Positions 55,016 through 63,897 of a stretch of DNA of 64,000 nucleotides are shown here, piece by piece. Every line of letters starts with the position of its first letter. The first letter of the stretch is position 1. The stretch comes from Halorussus caseinilyticus (GTDB taxonomy: Archaea > Halobacteriota > Halobacteria > Halobacteriales > Haladaptataceae): positions 62,001-126,000 of the forward strand of contig NZ_CP119809.1 of NCBI RefSeq assembly GCF_029338395.1. Reading direction: 5' to 3'. A model generated the notes under the pieces. That model was not told the origin of the DNA. It ran no database searches and saw only the letters and a program-made list of their open reading frames with translations. Position numbers and translations under genes: made by a program.

Positions 55016-55627
55016 GTGAGCTACCAGTCGGACGAACTCGACTCGGGGTCCCTCCTCGCCGGAAGCCCGACGGTACAGACGCTCGCGGTGTTTCTGGTCG
55101 TCTTCGCGCTCCAGACGGCCGTGAGATTCGTCTCTCGGAGCCTCGCGTTCGGGCTGTTCGTCCTCGCGTCGCCGGTGTCGGTCCGGCCGTGGACCCTGCT
55201 GGCGAGCGTCTACGCCCACGCCAACGTCACGCATCTCGTCTCGAACGCTATCGTTCTCGTGTTGGTGGGGTTCGCCGTAGAGCGCGTGACGACGACGTGG
55301 CGCTATCACGCCTTCTTCGCCACCGTGGGGATGCTCGCGGGCGTCTCGCAGGTGGTCGTCTCGGGACTCGTCGGACCGGGAACGCCCGTCCTCGGCGCGA
55401 GCGGTGCCGTCTTCGGCCTGCTGGGGTACCTGATCGCGGGCAACCCCGTCACCGACGCGGTGATGGGGTGGCTTCCGCTCGGCGGACGCGCGCGGGTCGC
55501 GCTTCTGTTCGGACTGGCCGCGGGCGCGACCCTGCTCACGGCGTCACCGGGCGTGGCGCTGGTCGCTCACTTCACGGGGTTCGCGCTCGGTCTGGTCGCC
55601 GGGCGCGTTCGACTCCTCCGGGTGTGA
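55016..55627 (+). CDS. Rhomboid intramembrane serine protease
   Basis: 203 aa, about six helices. Motifs HANVTHLVSNAIVL, GASGAVFGLLGYL (catalytic Ser in GASG) and ALVAHFTGFALGLVAG (catalytic His) are canonical. The start is GTG at 55016 (SYQSDELDSGSL); another GTG at 54965 would add 17 residues. The hairpin at 55714 may terminate it. Confidence 0.88.
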   Translation: MSYQSDELDSGSLLAGSPTVQTLAVFLVVFALQTAVRFVSRSLAFGLFVLASPVSVRPWTLLASVYAHANVTHLVSNAIVLVLVGFAVERVTTTWRYHAFFATVGMLAGVSQVVVSGLVGPGTPVLGASGAVFGLLGYLIAGNPVTDAVMGWLPLGGRARVALLFGLAAGATLLTASPGVALVAHFTGFALGLVAGRVRLLRV

Positions 55628-55713
55628 GCTACGGGAGTGTCTAAACATTGCTTAGAGAATGCTAGAACTTTTCTAGACATATGAATATCTGTCCATGACG
55701 GAATTACGGCGGT

Positions 55714-55746
55714 CTCCCGCTCGACGGCCCAACCGACGAGCGGGAG
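55714..55746. terminator. 10-bp hairpin downstream of rhomboid
   Basis: CTCCCGCTCG, 13-nt loop, CGAGCGGGAG. It lies 87 bp after the rhomboid stop in a 262-bp gene-free gap. Confidence 0.4.
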
Positions 55747-55889
55747 TTTCGAGGCAGTCTGTTCCGGCGCTGTTCCCGTCGCGTAGTCGAGAGACGGCGA
55801 CGGCTACGCCTTGCTGAACACTCTCCCCCACGCCCGCCGCGAAACATAAGGTTCTAATAAGTGGGCGCGTTACGAACTACTGCGTTCGC

Positions 55890-55961
55890 GGGCTCGTAGA
55901 TCAGCGGTAGATCGCTTCCTTCGCAAGGAAGAGGCCCTGGGTTCAAATCCCAGCGAGTCCA
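55890..55961 (+). tRNA. tRNA-Ala (anticodon CGC)
   Basis: 72 nt. Acceptor GGGCTCG/CGAGTCC; anticodon stem CTTCC/GGAAG around TTCGCAA, anticodon CGC; T arm CTGGG-TTCAAAT-CCCAG; discriminator A. It is followed by ACTCGATTTT and two hairpins. Confidence 0.95.
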
Positions 55962-55983
55962 CTCGATTTTGCGGGAGCTAACT

Positions 55984-56080
55984 GGTGAGCGCCTCGTGCG
56001 CTCACCGCTTCGGCGAACCGACGCGACGGGCGGTCGCACCCCCGTCGTCACGAGCGCGTCGGTTCTCTGGGTTCGCCGAA
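55984..56080 (+). repeat. Trailer hairpins behind tRNA-Ala
   Basis: Hairpin 1 at 55984-56006 is GGTGAGCGC-CTCGT-GCGCTCACC. It has the same loop as the tRNA-Val trailer hairpin with compensated stem bases. Hairpin 2 pairs GAACCGACGCG (56015-56025) with CGCGTCGGTTC (56055-56065) and extends with TTCGGCG (56009-56015) to CGCCGAA (56074-56080). The bulge TCTGGGTT recalls the T arm of this tRNA. Confidence 0.75.
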
Positions 56081-56155
56081 CCTTCTCGACGGACTCCGAG
56101 CGCCTCGACCTACGAAGGATTTATATAATGGTGGTCCACAGAATCAACCGATTCG

Positions 56156-56178
56156 GGTTTAGTAAGCGATTCTAAACC
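56156..56178. promoter_or_regulatory. Inverted repeat between TATA box and satD start
   Basis: GGTTTAG-N9-CTAAACC lies 24 nt before the ATG at 56202 and about 30 nt after a strong TATA element (TTTATATAAT, 56119-56128), where an operator would overlap the transcription start. Confidence 0.45.
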
Positions 56179-56201
56179 GGAACGGGTTGACTCGAACATT
56201 C

Positions 56202-56861
56202 ATGGTACAAAAATATTGCGTCGTCCTCGGCGACGTGGTGGACTCGCGCCGAATCGAGGATAGAGAAGCGTTTCGGGACCGCCTCCAATCGACGCTTGCG
56301 ACGATTAACGACGAGTTCGATGAGTCACTTCGGGCCCCGTTCGCGGTGTTGAAGGGCGTAGACGAAATCGGCGGCGTGTTGAACGCGGTCCCTCCCGTGG
56401 TGGAGATTCAGCGCCGCCTCGCGCTCGCGCTCCACCCCCAACAGATTCGCCTCGCGGCGGTCGTCGGCGAAATCGATGTCAACGCGGCGAGCGCCGATGT
56501 CGCCGCGATGGACGGCCCGGCGTTCGCCAGAGCCGACGCCTTGCTCGCGGAGTTGGAGGACGCCGACCTCACCTTCGAGTTGCGGGGGACGGTTCCGGTC
56601 GTGGACGACCTGCTGTCGGGCCAAATCAACTTGCTCGACATGTTCCGGGCGGAGTGGACCGAGCGACAGGTCGAGGTTCTCTCGAAGTACGAGGAACTCG
56701 ATAGCCAGAAAGCGGTCGCCGACTCGCTCGCCGTCTCGCCGCAGGCGGTCTCGAACGTGCTGGCCAACACGAAGGGACCGAAGGTACTCGCCCTCGAACG
56801 GCGACTCGCCGGGACGGTGAGTGGCTATCCGAGTCTCGACGCCGACGAGGGAGAAGCATGA
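56202..56861 (+). CDS. SatD-family protein with C-terminal HTH
   Basis: 219 aa. N-terminal YCVVLGDVVDSRRIEDREAFRDRL is the SatD-family start. The C-terminal part EELDSQKAVADSLAVSPQAVSNVLANT is a helix-turn-helix. It may be a regulator. It overlaps a membrane-protein gene (ATGA), as satD genes do with DUF3307 genes in bacteria. The upstream inverted repeat may be its operator. GC is slightly lower at the 5' end. Confidence 0.8.
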   Translation: MVQKYCVVLGDVVDSRRIEDREAFRDRLQSTLATINDEFDESLRAPFAVLKGVDEIGGVLNAVPPVVEIQRRLALALHPQQIRLAAVVGEIDVNAASADVAAMDGPAFARADALLAELEDADLTFELRGTVPVVDDLLSGQINLLDMFRAEWTERQVEVLSKYEELDSQKAVADSLAVSPQAVSNVLANTKGPKVLALERRLAGTVSGYPSLDADEGEA

Positions 56862-57436
56862 ACGAGACGCAGGCGGCCACCGAACTCGCCGGAAACGCGC
56901 CGGTGTTGGTGGACGCCCTCGACTACAGCCTCTGGACGCTCGTCCTCGTCGTCGCCACGCTCGCGGTCCTGCTCCGGACGAGTACGTGGGTCGTGGATTG
57001 GACGCTGAACTACGCGGGCGTCGAACGACCTTCGGAAGGCGACGACGCGCGCGACGGCCGTGACGAGAGCGGCGAAGTCGTCGCTCCCGACGAGGACCCG
57101 GCGGGCGACACCAGCACCGAGACGGACGGCGGCACTACCGAGACGACCGACGAGGGACGCGACGCGGGGGACACCGGGAAAGCCATCGGCAAGGCGGAGA
57201 ACGTCCTCGTCCTGTCGCTGATGCTCCTCGAAGCGTACACCGCGCTCGGCGTCATCTTCGCGGCGAAGTCCATCGTCCGGAAGTCGGACATGGACCAGCG
57301 CGACACCTCCTACTACCTGACCGGGACGATGGCGAACTTCACCTACTCGGTGGTCGTCGGGCTACTCCTTCACGTCGCGCTCCGCGGAATCGTGAAGGCG
57401 AACCTCTTCGGGTCGCTCGTCGGACTGATTTCGTAG
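56858..57436 (+). CDS. DUF3307-like membrane protein partnered with SatD
   Basis: 192 aa. One helix near residues 25-45, an acidic Thr/Asp-rich linker, then KAENVLVLSLMLLEAYTALGVIFAAKSIVRKSD and YYLTGTMANFTYSVVVGLLLH, which match the C-terminal membrane part of DUF3307 proteins. The usual N-terminal DUF3307 domain is missing or replaced. Four-bp overlap with satD. Confidence 0.75.
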   Translation: MNETQAATELAGNAPVLVDALDYSLWTLVLVVATLAVLLRTSTWVVDWTLNYAGVERPSEGDDARDGRDESGEVVAPDEDPAGDTSTETDGGTTETTDEGRDAGDTGKAIGKAENVLVLSLMLLEAYTALGVIFAAKSIVRKSDMDQRDTSYYLTGTMANFTYSVVVGLLLHVALRGIVKANLFGSLVGLIS

Positions 57437-57525
57437 CCGAGTCGTCCCCACTCGCCCACGCCGTCTGACGCCCGTCATACGCGGAAACACAGGGTTTACC
57501 ATGCATGAACGTAAGGAAAAGTACA

Positions 57526-58596
57526 ATGAGTCTCAGGTGTTCGCTCCTCGGCCACAGCTACGGGGAGGCAGAAATCGAACGTGAACGCGAGGAGCAGGGA
57601 AGCGAAGTCGTGGTCACGGTCCGGGAGTTCGAGGAGTGCGAGCGGTGTGGCGACCGAAAGGTCGTCACCGAGAACAAGGAAGTCACCGCCCTCGAATCGC
57701 CCGCCCCGGACCTCGAAGCCGCGGAGGAAGACCCCGCAGTGAGTCCCTCCTCGCGGGACGCGGGAACTGCCCCCGGCGCGAGCGCAGGCGCAGGCGCGGG
57801 CACGGACGCAGGCCCGGACACGGACGCAAGCGGGGGAACGAGTTCGGGCGTGAACGCGGGCGCTGGTGCGGGTGCGAACTCGGGCGTGGGCGCGAGCGCA
57901 GGCGTCGGCACGACCCCCGACGCAGGGGTAGACGCGAGCGGAGACGACGCCGAAATCCTGACCGACTCGTCGGGGTCGTCGGACTCGTCGTCCTCGGCCG
58001 ACTCGCCGTCGTCCGCCTCGGCCGACGCGACCGGTGGCGCGACCCGGAGCGACACCGCCGCGGACGACTTCGAGCAGTCGCCCTCCGCCGCGGACGACGA
58101 CGGCGTGATTCTGGACGACGACGGCGGGTCCGGCGACGACGGGCGCACGCCCGGCGAGTGGCCCGACGCCGAGACCACCCATCCGGCAGAGACCGACGAG
58201 AGCGGTCCCGGCGACTGGCCGGAAGTCGGCCGAGAGGACGAGGGATTCGACGCCGAACCCGACGACGGCGCCCGCTCGGACGTGGAGTTCGGCGGCGGTC
58301 TCACCCCGGAATCCTCACAGGGAGTGGCCGACGACGAGAGCGAGGAAGTCGAGTTCGTCAACGCGGACGGCGACACCTTGGAGGCCCGCGACGGCGGCGG
58401 AAACGACACCGAACTCTCCTCGGGCATCTCGGCCGGTGCGGAGGCACCGACGTTCTCCGGACCGTCCGAGGACCCCGACGTGGACGCCGAGTTCGTCTGC
58501 CCCGAGTGCGACTACCGTGAGACCGTCTCCGGGTCGTCGCTCCGCGCGGGCGACATCTGTCCCGAGTGCGCTCGGGGGTACCTCGCGCAGGAATAG
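57526..58596 (+). CDS. Zinc-ribbon protein with long disordered linker
   Basis: 356 aa. The start MSLRCSLLGHSYGEAEIERE is followed by CERCGDRKVV, a treble-clef-like zinc knuckle. Some 220 residues of Ala/Gly/Ser/Asp low-complexity sequence follow, and the protein ends in a second zinc ribbon CPECDYRETV...CPECARGYL. It resembles an uncharacterised haloarchaeal family. The disordered middle has repeated GAGAGTDAG-like units. Confidence 0.75.
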   Translation: MSLRCSLLGHSYGEAEIEREREEQGSEVVVTVREFEECERCGDRKVVTENKEVTALESPAPDLEAAEEDPAVSPSSRDAGTAPGASAGAGAGTDAGPDTDASGGTSSGVNAGAGAGANSGVGASAGVGTTPDAGVDASGDDAEILTDSSGSSDSSSSADSPSSASADATGGATRSDTAADDFEQSPSAADDDGVILDDDGGSGDDGRTPGEWPDAETTHPAETDESGPGDWPEVGREDEGFDAEPDDGARSDVEFGGGLTPESSQGVADDESEEVEFVNADGDTLEARDGGGNDTELSSGISAGAEAPTFSGPSEDPDVDAEFVCPECDYRETVSGSSLRAGDICPECARGYLAQE

Positions 58597-58686
58597 AAAG
58601 GCAGATTAAAGCGAAGGGAACGCCGGATTCAAGAGGAAGAACGACGCGAAAAGGGTTTAGGACACCCTGACCAAAGGGAGATTACC

Positions 58687-59082
58687 ATGAAGGAGTACAA
58701 GATGCGACGCGGCGAACATCTGGATGACCGCATCCCGGACATGAAGGCCAAAGTCGAGGAGTACTTCGGCGAAGTCACCGGCACCGAAGAACACAACGGC
58801 CACGAACTCTACGTCGTCGAGGACCCCGACAACCCCGTCTTCGACCGCATCCTCGCGGGCGCGGCCGAGTACAGCGGTAAGAAGGACAAACTCGCCGTCC
58901 ACTTCGAGGAGCGAGACGCCGAGGAGGTCATCGCCGAGGGTCACGCCGACGCCGCCGCCGACGCCGTGGACAAGAAAAACGACTTCCTGCTGGAAGCCAC
59001 GGGCCGTGACGCCAAGGCCCGCCGCGACTCGATGAAGCGGCAGGTCGAAGACGACGCCGAGAAACCCGACGGCGTCTCGTAA
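58687..59082 (+). CDS. DUF5611-like conserved protein
   Basis: 131 aa, starting MKEYKMRRGEHLDDRIPDMKAK, mixed alpha/beta and highly charged, resembling a conserved haloarchaeal family of unknown function. The C-terminal 40 residues are helical and basic/acidic mixed. A ribosome-binding-like GGGAG precedes the ATG. Confidence 0.75.
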   Translation: MKEYKMRRGEHLDDRIPDMKAKVEEYFGEVTGTEEHNGHELYVVEDPDNPVFDRILAGAAEYSGKKDKLAVHFEERDAEEVIAEGHADAAADAVDKKNDFLLEATGRDAKARRDSMKRQVEDDAEKPDGVS

Positions 59083-59142
59083 CTCTATAGCTTTCTCTTC
59101 TTCGGGACTGGCCCCGCCGTAGCGACGGCGCTGTCCCCGGAA

Positions 59143-59505
59143 TTAGAAGTGGTCGCTGTTGGGCGACCCCTCGCCTCGACCCCCGCGGCCGCCCTCGTTG
59201 CGGTCGATGCCCATGACGCTCTCGGGTTGGTCTACGTCCCATCCGCTCGTGCCGTCGTCGGCGACTCGGACGGTCACGTCCTCGACCTCCTCGAAGTCCT
59301 TGGCGAGGTCGAGTTTGATGTTCTGGGCGGTCCGAGGGCTGATAGCACACCCCGAGCAGGCACCGCCGAGTTCGACGACCACCTCGCCGCTTTCCGGGTC
59401 GGCCTTCCGGACGGCGCTCTCGCCGCCGTGCATGCTGATGATGGGCATCTGCCCGGTGAGCCACCGCTCGACGCGGGCCTGTAGGGAGTCGTCCTCGTCG
59501 GTCAT
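59143..59505 (-). CDS. NifU C-terminal-domain Fe-S scaffold protein
   Basis: 120 aa. [22 protein letters not shown] carries the CxxC of the NifU-C/Nfu fold that binds or transfers Fe-S clusters. I begin at [16 protein letters not shown] (ATG at 59505). Gly/Arg-rich tail [12 protein letters not shown]. Confidence 0.88.
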   Translation of the reverse strand: MTDEDDSLQARVERWLTGQMPIISMHGGESAVRKADPESGEVVVELGGACSGCAISPRTAQNIKLDLAKDFEEVEDVTVRVADDGTSGWDVDQPESVMGIDRNEGGRGGRGEGSPNSDHF

Positions 59506-59546
59506 TGTGAGTGAGTAGGGTGTGCGGGGGTGGTAGGACTTTGGGT

Positions 59547-60983
59547 TTATTTCCGAAGTCGTCGCCACGCGCCCGCCCCGACGAGTGCGGCGACGGCGGC
59601 CGGGACGCCGAACCCCGGCGTGCTTCCCGTGGCGGCGTCGGATTCGGACTGGGCGGTCGTGTCCCCCGCGAGGGCCGCCTGTTCGCTGGTCGTCTCGGCC
59701 GCGCTTCCGTCGGCCTCGGTCGTCAGCGACGGCGGGTCCTTCTGTGGTTTGTCGGTGGCGTCCTCTATCGGGAAGGTGTAGAGACCGCCCTTGCCGTTGC
59801 TCCGGCGACCCATGCTACTGGCGACGAAGAAGCCGTCGGTCGCGCGCTTGGCGGTCCAGAAGGAGGTCTCGTCGGGTTTTCGCCACCACGCCAACTCCTT
59901 TGGGTTCGCGGGGTCGGAGATGTCGTGTATCTTCACGCCGCCCTGATACCACGAGGTGAACAGGCGGTCGCCCACGATGTCGAAGTTGTGGGAGGTGGTC
60001 CACGTCCCGCCGATGGTGGGGTCGGACGTGGGCGGCGGGCCGATAGTCGAGAGCCGCTTCGGGTTCTTCACGTCGGAGATGTCCCAGAGTTCGACCGCAC
60101 CGGGCGTCCCCTCTCCGCCCGCCTCCCACGCCTCTTGGTTGATTCCGAGGAGGGTGCCGTCGTCGTTGGTCGTCGCGTAGTGGGCGTTGCCCGGCAGGCG
60201 GATGCTCTCGGTCCGGGCGTTCTCGCTCGGGACGGACAGAAGCGCGTCGAGCGACCGGCCCTTGATTCGGTTGACGAACGAGACGTTCGCGGGGTCGCTC
60301 ACGTCGAGGACGTAGGTTCCGGCGTCCCAGTAGGCGAGGTAGGCCCGGCCGTCTTGGACCCACACGTCGTGGATGGCCCAGAGTCCCGAGGGCACGTCGG
60401 TCCACCGCCCGTCGCGGTCGGCGAGCGACCAGCGCCCGACCTCCACGGGGTCGTCGCCGGTCACGTCTACCATCACGAGGGCGTTGGTCTCGACGCCGTT
60501 GCCGGTGAGATAGACGATTCCGTCCCGGACGAAGCAGTTGTGAATCGGGAACTCGGTTTCGTGGAACGCGACTCGCTGTGGGTTCGCGGGGTCGCTCACG
60601 TCGTAGAGCAAGAACCCCTGCAACACGTCGCCCTGAAGCGGGTTCGCGGGTCCGGCGACCACCAGTCGGTCGCCTTCGACCTTCACGTCCTGAACCAACC
60701 GGAGCGGACCCGTCTCGCGGTCGGCCAGTAGGTTCCGCTTCTCGAAGACGACCCGAGGGTCGCTCGGGACCTGCACGTCCACCGTGGCGAACCCGCCGGT
60801 CGCGGCGACGTAGGCGAAGTCCCCACTCGGGTCGGGGACGGTCTCCTTCGCGTTCGTGACCGGCACGTTCCCCAACGGTCGGTACGGTCCGGGATGGGCC
60901 GCCGCGGTTCCGACAGCGGTGACTCCGACCGACCCGAGTGCGACCGACCCCGTAACCCCCCGAAGAAAATCGCGGCGGTGCAT
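59547..60983 (-). CDS. Exported LVIVD-repeat beta-propeller, PGF-CTERM anchored
   Basis: 478 aa. Tat signal [17 protein letters not shown]; repeated beta-propeller blades of the LVIVD type, each ending DVSDPANPQ or DISDPANPK (at least four copies); a Thr/Ser-rich spacer; and a C-terminal [26 protein letters not shown]. That tail is a PGF-CTERM signal, which archaeosortase ArtA replaces with a lipid. Surface protein of unknown ligand. Confidence 0.85.
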   Translation of the reverse strand: MHRRDFLRGVTGSVALGSVGVTAVGTAAAHPGPYRPLGNVPVTNAKETVPDPSGDFAYVAATGGFATVDVQVPSDPRVVFEKRNLLADRETGPLRLVQDVKVEGDRLVVAGPANPLQGDVLQGFLLYDVSDPANPQRVAFHETEFPIHNCFVRDGIVYLTGNGVETNALVMVDVTGDDPVEVGRWSLADRDGRWTDVPSGLWAIHDVWVQDGRAYLAYWDAGTYVLDVSDPANVSFVNRIKGRSLDALLSVPSENARTESIRLPGNAHYATTNDDGTLLGINQEAWEAGGEGTPGAVELWDISDVKNPKRLSTIGPPPTSDPTIGGTWTTSHNFDIVGDRLFTSWYQGGVKIHDISDPANPKELAWWRKPDETSFWTAKRATDGFFVASSMGRRSNGKGGLYTFPIEDATDKPQKDPPSLTTEADGSAAETTSEQAALAGDTTAQSESDAATGSTPGFGVPAAVAALVGAGAWRRLRK

Positions 60984-61032
60984 GGCTGTATCAACGGGAC
61001 GCAAGTGGATAAAAGGGAGGGCAGACGCCGCG

Positions 61033-62010
61033 TCAGACCACGGAATTCGTCCGGTCGCCAGTGCCCCCGGTCAGAGCGCTGGCGATGGCCCCCCTCAGAA
61101 CCACGTCGTCGCCGAGCGTGGTCAACTGCACGTCGGGAACGTTGTTGAACACGAGGTCGTCGAGTCGCTCTCGAATCGGGTCCACGACGAGTTCTTCGTT
61201 CTGTAACGCCACCGCGCCGCCGACGTAGACGACCAGCGGCGCGTACGCCTGCGCGACGTTGGTCACGCCGAGCGTGTTCCAGTGGGCGAGTTGGTCGATT
61301 ACGTGGTCTGCGAACTCGTCTTCGCCTGCGGCCTCGAACACGTCCACCGCGGAGAAGTCGGGGTCGTCCAGCGGGAGTTCGGTGTCGAGGTTCCCGGCGT
61401 CCTCGGCCAGCAGTTCGGCGTACTTGGGGATGTTCTCGCCCGAGCAGTACGCCTCCCAGTGACCTTCTCGGCCGCACCCGCAGGTGCGTCGGCCCCGCGG
61501 GTCCACGACCATGTGGCCCACCTCGCCCGCGTTGCCGTCCCATCCCGAGAGGACCTGTCCGTCCACGGCGACGCCAGCGCCGATACCCGACGAGATGGTC
61601 AGGTACACCATGTCGTCGGGGTTGCGGTCGCTGTAGAATCGCTCGCCGATGACGCCCGCGTTCGTGTCGTTGTGGAGGTAGACGCTCTCGCTGTCGATGA
61701 GTTGGCCGACGGGACCGGTCAGCGGGATTCGGTCGATAGTGTCCGGGAGGTTCGCCGGGTTATCGACCACGCCCTCCGCGAGGTCCAGCGGTCCGATAGA
61801 GCCGATGCCCGCCGCCCGTATCCGGGTCGGGTCGAGGTCAGCGGCGTCGCACGCTTCGCGGAGACACTCCAGCACGGCCTCCGTCACTGCGATGCCGGTC
61901 GGTCCGTTGGGTGTGTTCGAGCGGTGGACGCTCACCACGTCCCCCTCGTCGTCGGCGACTGCCGCCCTGACGTTCGTCGCACCGAGGTCAACGCCCGCGT
62001 AGTACGCCAT
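61033..62010 (-). CDS. glk: ROK-family glucokinase
   Basis: 325 aa sugar kinase. Phosphate-binding start AGVDLGATNVRAAVADDEG, catalytic Asp region YLHNDTNAGVIGE and the ROK zinc motif CGCGREGHWEAYCSG are all present. It probably phosphorylates glucose to glucose-6-phosphate, which OtsA (elsewhere in this window) can use. Confidence 0.92.
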   Translation of the reverse strand: MAYYAGVDLGATNVRAAVADDEGDVVSVHRSNTPNGPTGIAVTEAVLECLREACDAADLDPTRIRAAGIGSIGPLDLAEGVVDNPANLPDTIDRIPLTGPVGQLIDSESVYLHNDTNAGVIGERFYSDRNPDDMVYLTISSGIGAGVAVDGQVLSGWDGNAGEVGHMVVDPRGRRTCGCGREGHWEAYCSGENIPKYAELLAEDAGNLDTELPLDDPDFSAVDVFEAAGEDEFADHVIDQLAHWNTLGVTNVAQAYAPLVVYVGGAVALQNEELVVDPIRERLDDLVFNNVPDVQLTTLGDDVVLRGAIASALTGGTGDRTNSVV

Positions 62011-62163
62011 TCACCCCGGTAGGACGGTCCGGCCGCACTTAACTACAAGCATTTACTCGGCGACGAGTATGACACTTCGTGGCGCTGTTCTGTCGGCGGC
62101 TCACCACGACGGCAGTCGAGGGACCGCGATAGGGTTAACAAACGGTGGGTGGTAACGAGGTAC

Positions 62164-62598
62164 ATGGGTTCAGACAGCGACGACGCGCCCGACGCCGACC
62201 CCGCTGGTCCCGACTCCGCAGGGTCGGACCTCTCGGACGCGGAAGTCGAGGCGCTCCACGAAGTCGAACTCGGCGTAGAGTGGCTACACCGGGCGCACGG
62301 CCACCTCGTCCAGTTCCACCACGCGACGGGCCACGCGATGGACCACCTCGCGGAGGCCGAAGACGCCCTGCGGGAGGCCGGATACGACGAACTCGCCGAC
62401 GGCCTGCGCGACGACCTGCTCCCGCGCGGGGTGGTCGGCGACACGTGGTCCTACGGCGTGTTGGAGGCGTTTCAGGACGGGCCGCTGGCCCACGCCGAGC
62501 AATTCGGTACCGACGCCCGCGAGTCGGTGGCCGACGGCCGCCGCCACGTCGCCGAGCGCCGACAGGAGCGCGAGTGGAAGGCCCGGTCTCGGGAGTAG
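62164..62598 (+). CDS. Haloarchaeal conserved hypothetical protein
   Basis: 144 aa, acidic and helical. The core VELGVEWLHRAHGHLVQFHHATGHAMDHL is His-rich, which might bind metal or haem, followed by EDALREAGYDELADGLRDDLLPRGVVGDTWSY. Conserved-looking but of unknown function. ATG at 62164 chosen by codon quality. Confidence 0.7.
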   Translation: MGSDSDDAPDADPAGPDSAGSDLSDAEVEALHEVELGVEWLHRAHGHLVQFHHATGHAMDHLAEAEDALREAGYDELADGLRDDLLPRGVVGDTWSYGVLEAFQDGPLAHAEQFGTDARESVADGRRHVAERRQEREWKARSRE

Positions 62599-62676
62599 GA
62601 CGCGCGAAACCCGGAGTTCGACGCCGCGACGCCCGGCCCGACCAACCACCGGCGAACGCTCGGTGCGACTTCCACC

Positions 62677-62801
62677 AGTAGCGCTCGGCCCACCAACCGC
62701 CAGTAGCGCTCGGCCCACCAACCGCCAGTAGCGCTCGGCCCACCAACCGCCAGTAGCGCCCGGCCCACCAACCGCCAGTAGCGCCCGGCCCACCAACGGC
62801 C
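62677..62801 (+). repeat. 25-bp minisatellite, five copies
   Basis: A 25-bp unit beginning AGTAGCGC and ending AACCGCC starts at 62677, 62702, 62727, 62752 and 62777. Copies 1-3 have GCGCTCGG and copies 4-5 GCGCCCGG. Confidence 0.92.
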
Positions 62802-62929
62802 GGTTTGGGTGTCTGCGCGAGCGGTGCGCGGCGCTCCGCGCCGCGACTGCGAACGGTGCAACCGCGAGTAAGCGAGTGTGACCTCGGCGGACGCGGTTCG
62901 TCCGCCGGTGGATGAAAGGGACGGTGGCT

Positions 62930-63140
62930 TCCGCTTCTCCGGTTCCGACGACAGAGACCGCAACCACAGCGACGACTCCGACGACAGCGACGACAGGAAC
63001 AGCAATTCTAACACCGACGACAGAGACGACGCCGACGACACAGACTGCAACCACAGAAACCGCGACTACAGAGACCACAACAACACCGACCACAGAACCA
63101 CCAGCGACGACTCCGATGACAGCGACTACAGAACTCGCAG
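62930..63140 (+). repeat. ACN-type low-complexity tract upstream of the uspA 3' end
   Basis: A plus-strand run of ACN/GAG/GCG triplets that would read TTETATTATTPTTATTGT and so on. It overlaps no convincing gene. It matches in style the minus-strand tract at 46951-47165. The gap 62599-63168 otherwise holds only the minisatellite. Confidence 0.6.
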
Positions 63141-63168
63141 ACGACACCCGAAAAAACGCCCCGGAAAG

Positions 63169-63618
63169 TCAGTCGCCGCGGACGAACGTGACGGGGCAGG
63201 GCGCGTTGAGCATCACCTCTTGGGCCGTGCTTCCGAAGACGGCCTTCCCGGTGGGCGAGCGCTTGCGTCCGCCGACGACCACGCGGTCCGCGCCGACTTC
63301 GTTCGCCAACTCCACGATGGTCTCGCCGTGGTCGCCGACTCTGCCCCGGACGTGGTACGAGACGCCCGCGTCGTCGAAGGCGTCGGTGAGGTGCCGAACC
63401 GTGGCGTGGCGCGTGGCCACCTCGTCGGGGTCGATGTCGCCCGCCGGGTCGTAGTCGAGTTGACTCACCACGCCGTCGAACTCCTCGTCGGTGAAGACGT
63501 GGGCCAACACGACGTTCGCGCCCGACGGTCCCGCTACGTCTACGACCGCTCGGGCCAGTTCCTCGGTGCGGTCGGCGTCTCCCGGTCCGACCGCGAGCAG
63601 TATGGTTTCTAATGCCAT
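63169..63618 (-). CDS. Universal stress protein (UspA family)
   Basis: 149 aa. The Usp fold starts ALETILLAVGPGDADRTEE, and the closing GGRKRSPTGKAVFGSTAQEVML is a variant of G2xG9xGS in which the second Gly is replaced, so ATP binding is less certain than for the UspA at 13198. Confidence 0.88.
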   Translation of the reverse strand: MALETILLAVGPGDADRTEELARAVVDVAGPSGANVVLAHVFTDEEFDGVVSQLDYDPAGDIDPDEVATRHATVRHLTDAFDDAGVSYHVRGRVGDHGETIVELANEVGADRVVVGGRKRSPTGKAVFGSTAQEVMLNAPCPVTFVRGD

Positions 63619-63717
63619 ACTGAATGGTGTACCGTCTCGATATTAATGGTATGTGGCCGCGACGATTTTTGATGGGCCAGTCGCCGCGGTCCGTCCCCGT
63701 CCGCCGGTCGCGGCCCT

Positions 63718-63759
63718 CCGGTCGGCCGTCGCTTCGTTTCAGAAGCGACGGCCGACCGG
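63718..63759. repeat. 18-bp perfect hairpin with the CCGGTCGG arm
   Basis: CCGGTCGGCCGTCGCTTC, loop GTTTCA, exact complement. It shares its outer 8 bp with the hairpin at 10305-10341. It lies in a 279-bp gap with an AT-rich promoter zone near 63780-63835. Confidence 0.8.
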
Positions 63760-63897
63760 AATCCTGAACACGGGCGAAAGAAATGGAAATACATTCTGAG
63801 CAACGAATTTTAATTCTAAAGAAACGGATAATGTTACTCCGCGGCTCTCCGCGCCGAAGCCTCAACGCAGAAATACGCCGACGCCAAACTCCAAGCC

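Noticed and set aside
62601-62820. Possible CRISPR array at the 25-bp repeats
   Set aside because: Units are head to tail with no unique spacers, and no cas genes are in the window.
62912-63454. A 180-codon Thr-rich plus-strand frame overlapping uspA
   Set aside because: It has no export signal and more than half of it is antisense to the conserved UspA gene. Better read as a low-complexity tract.
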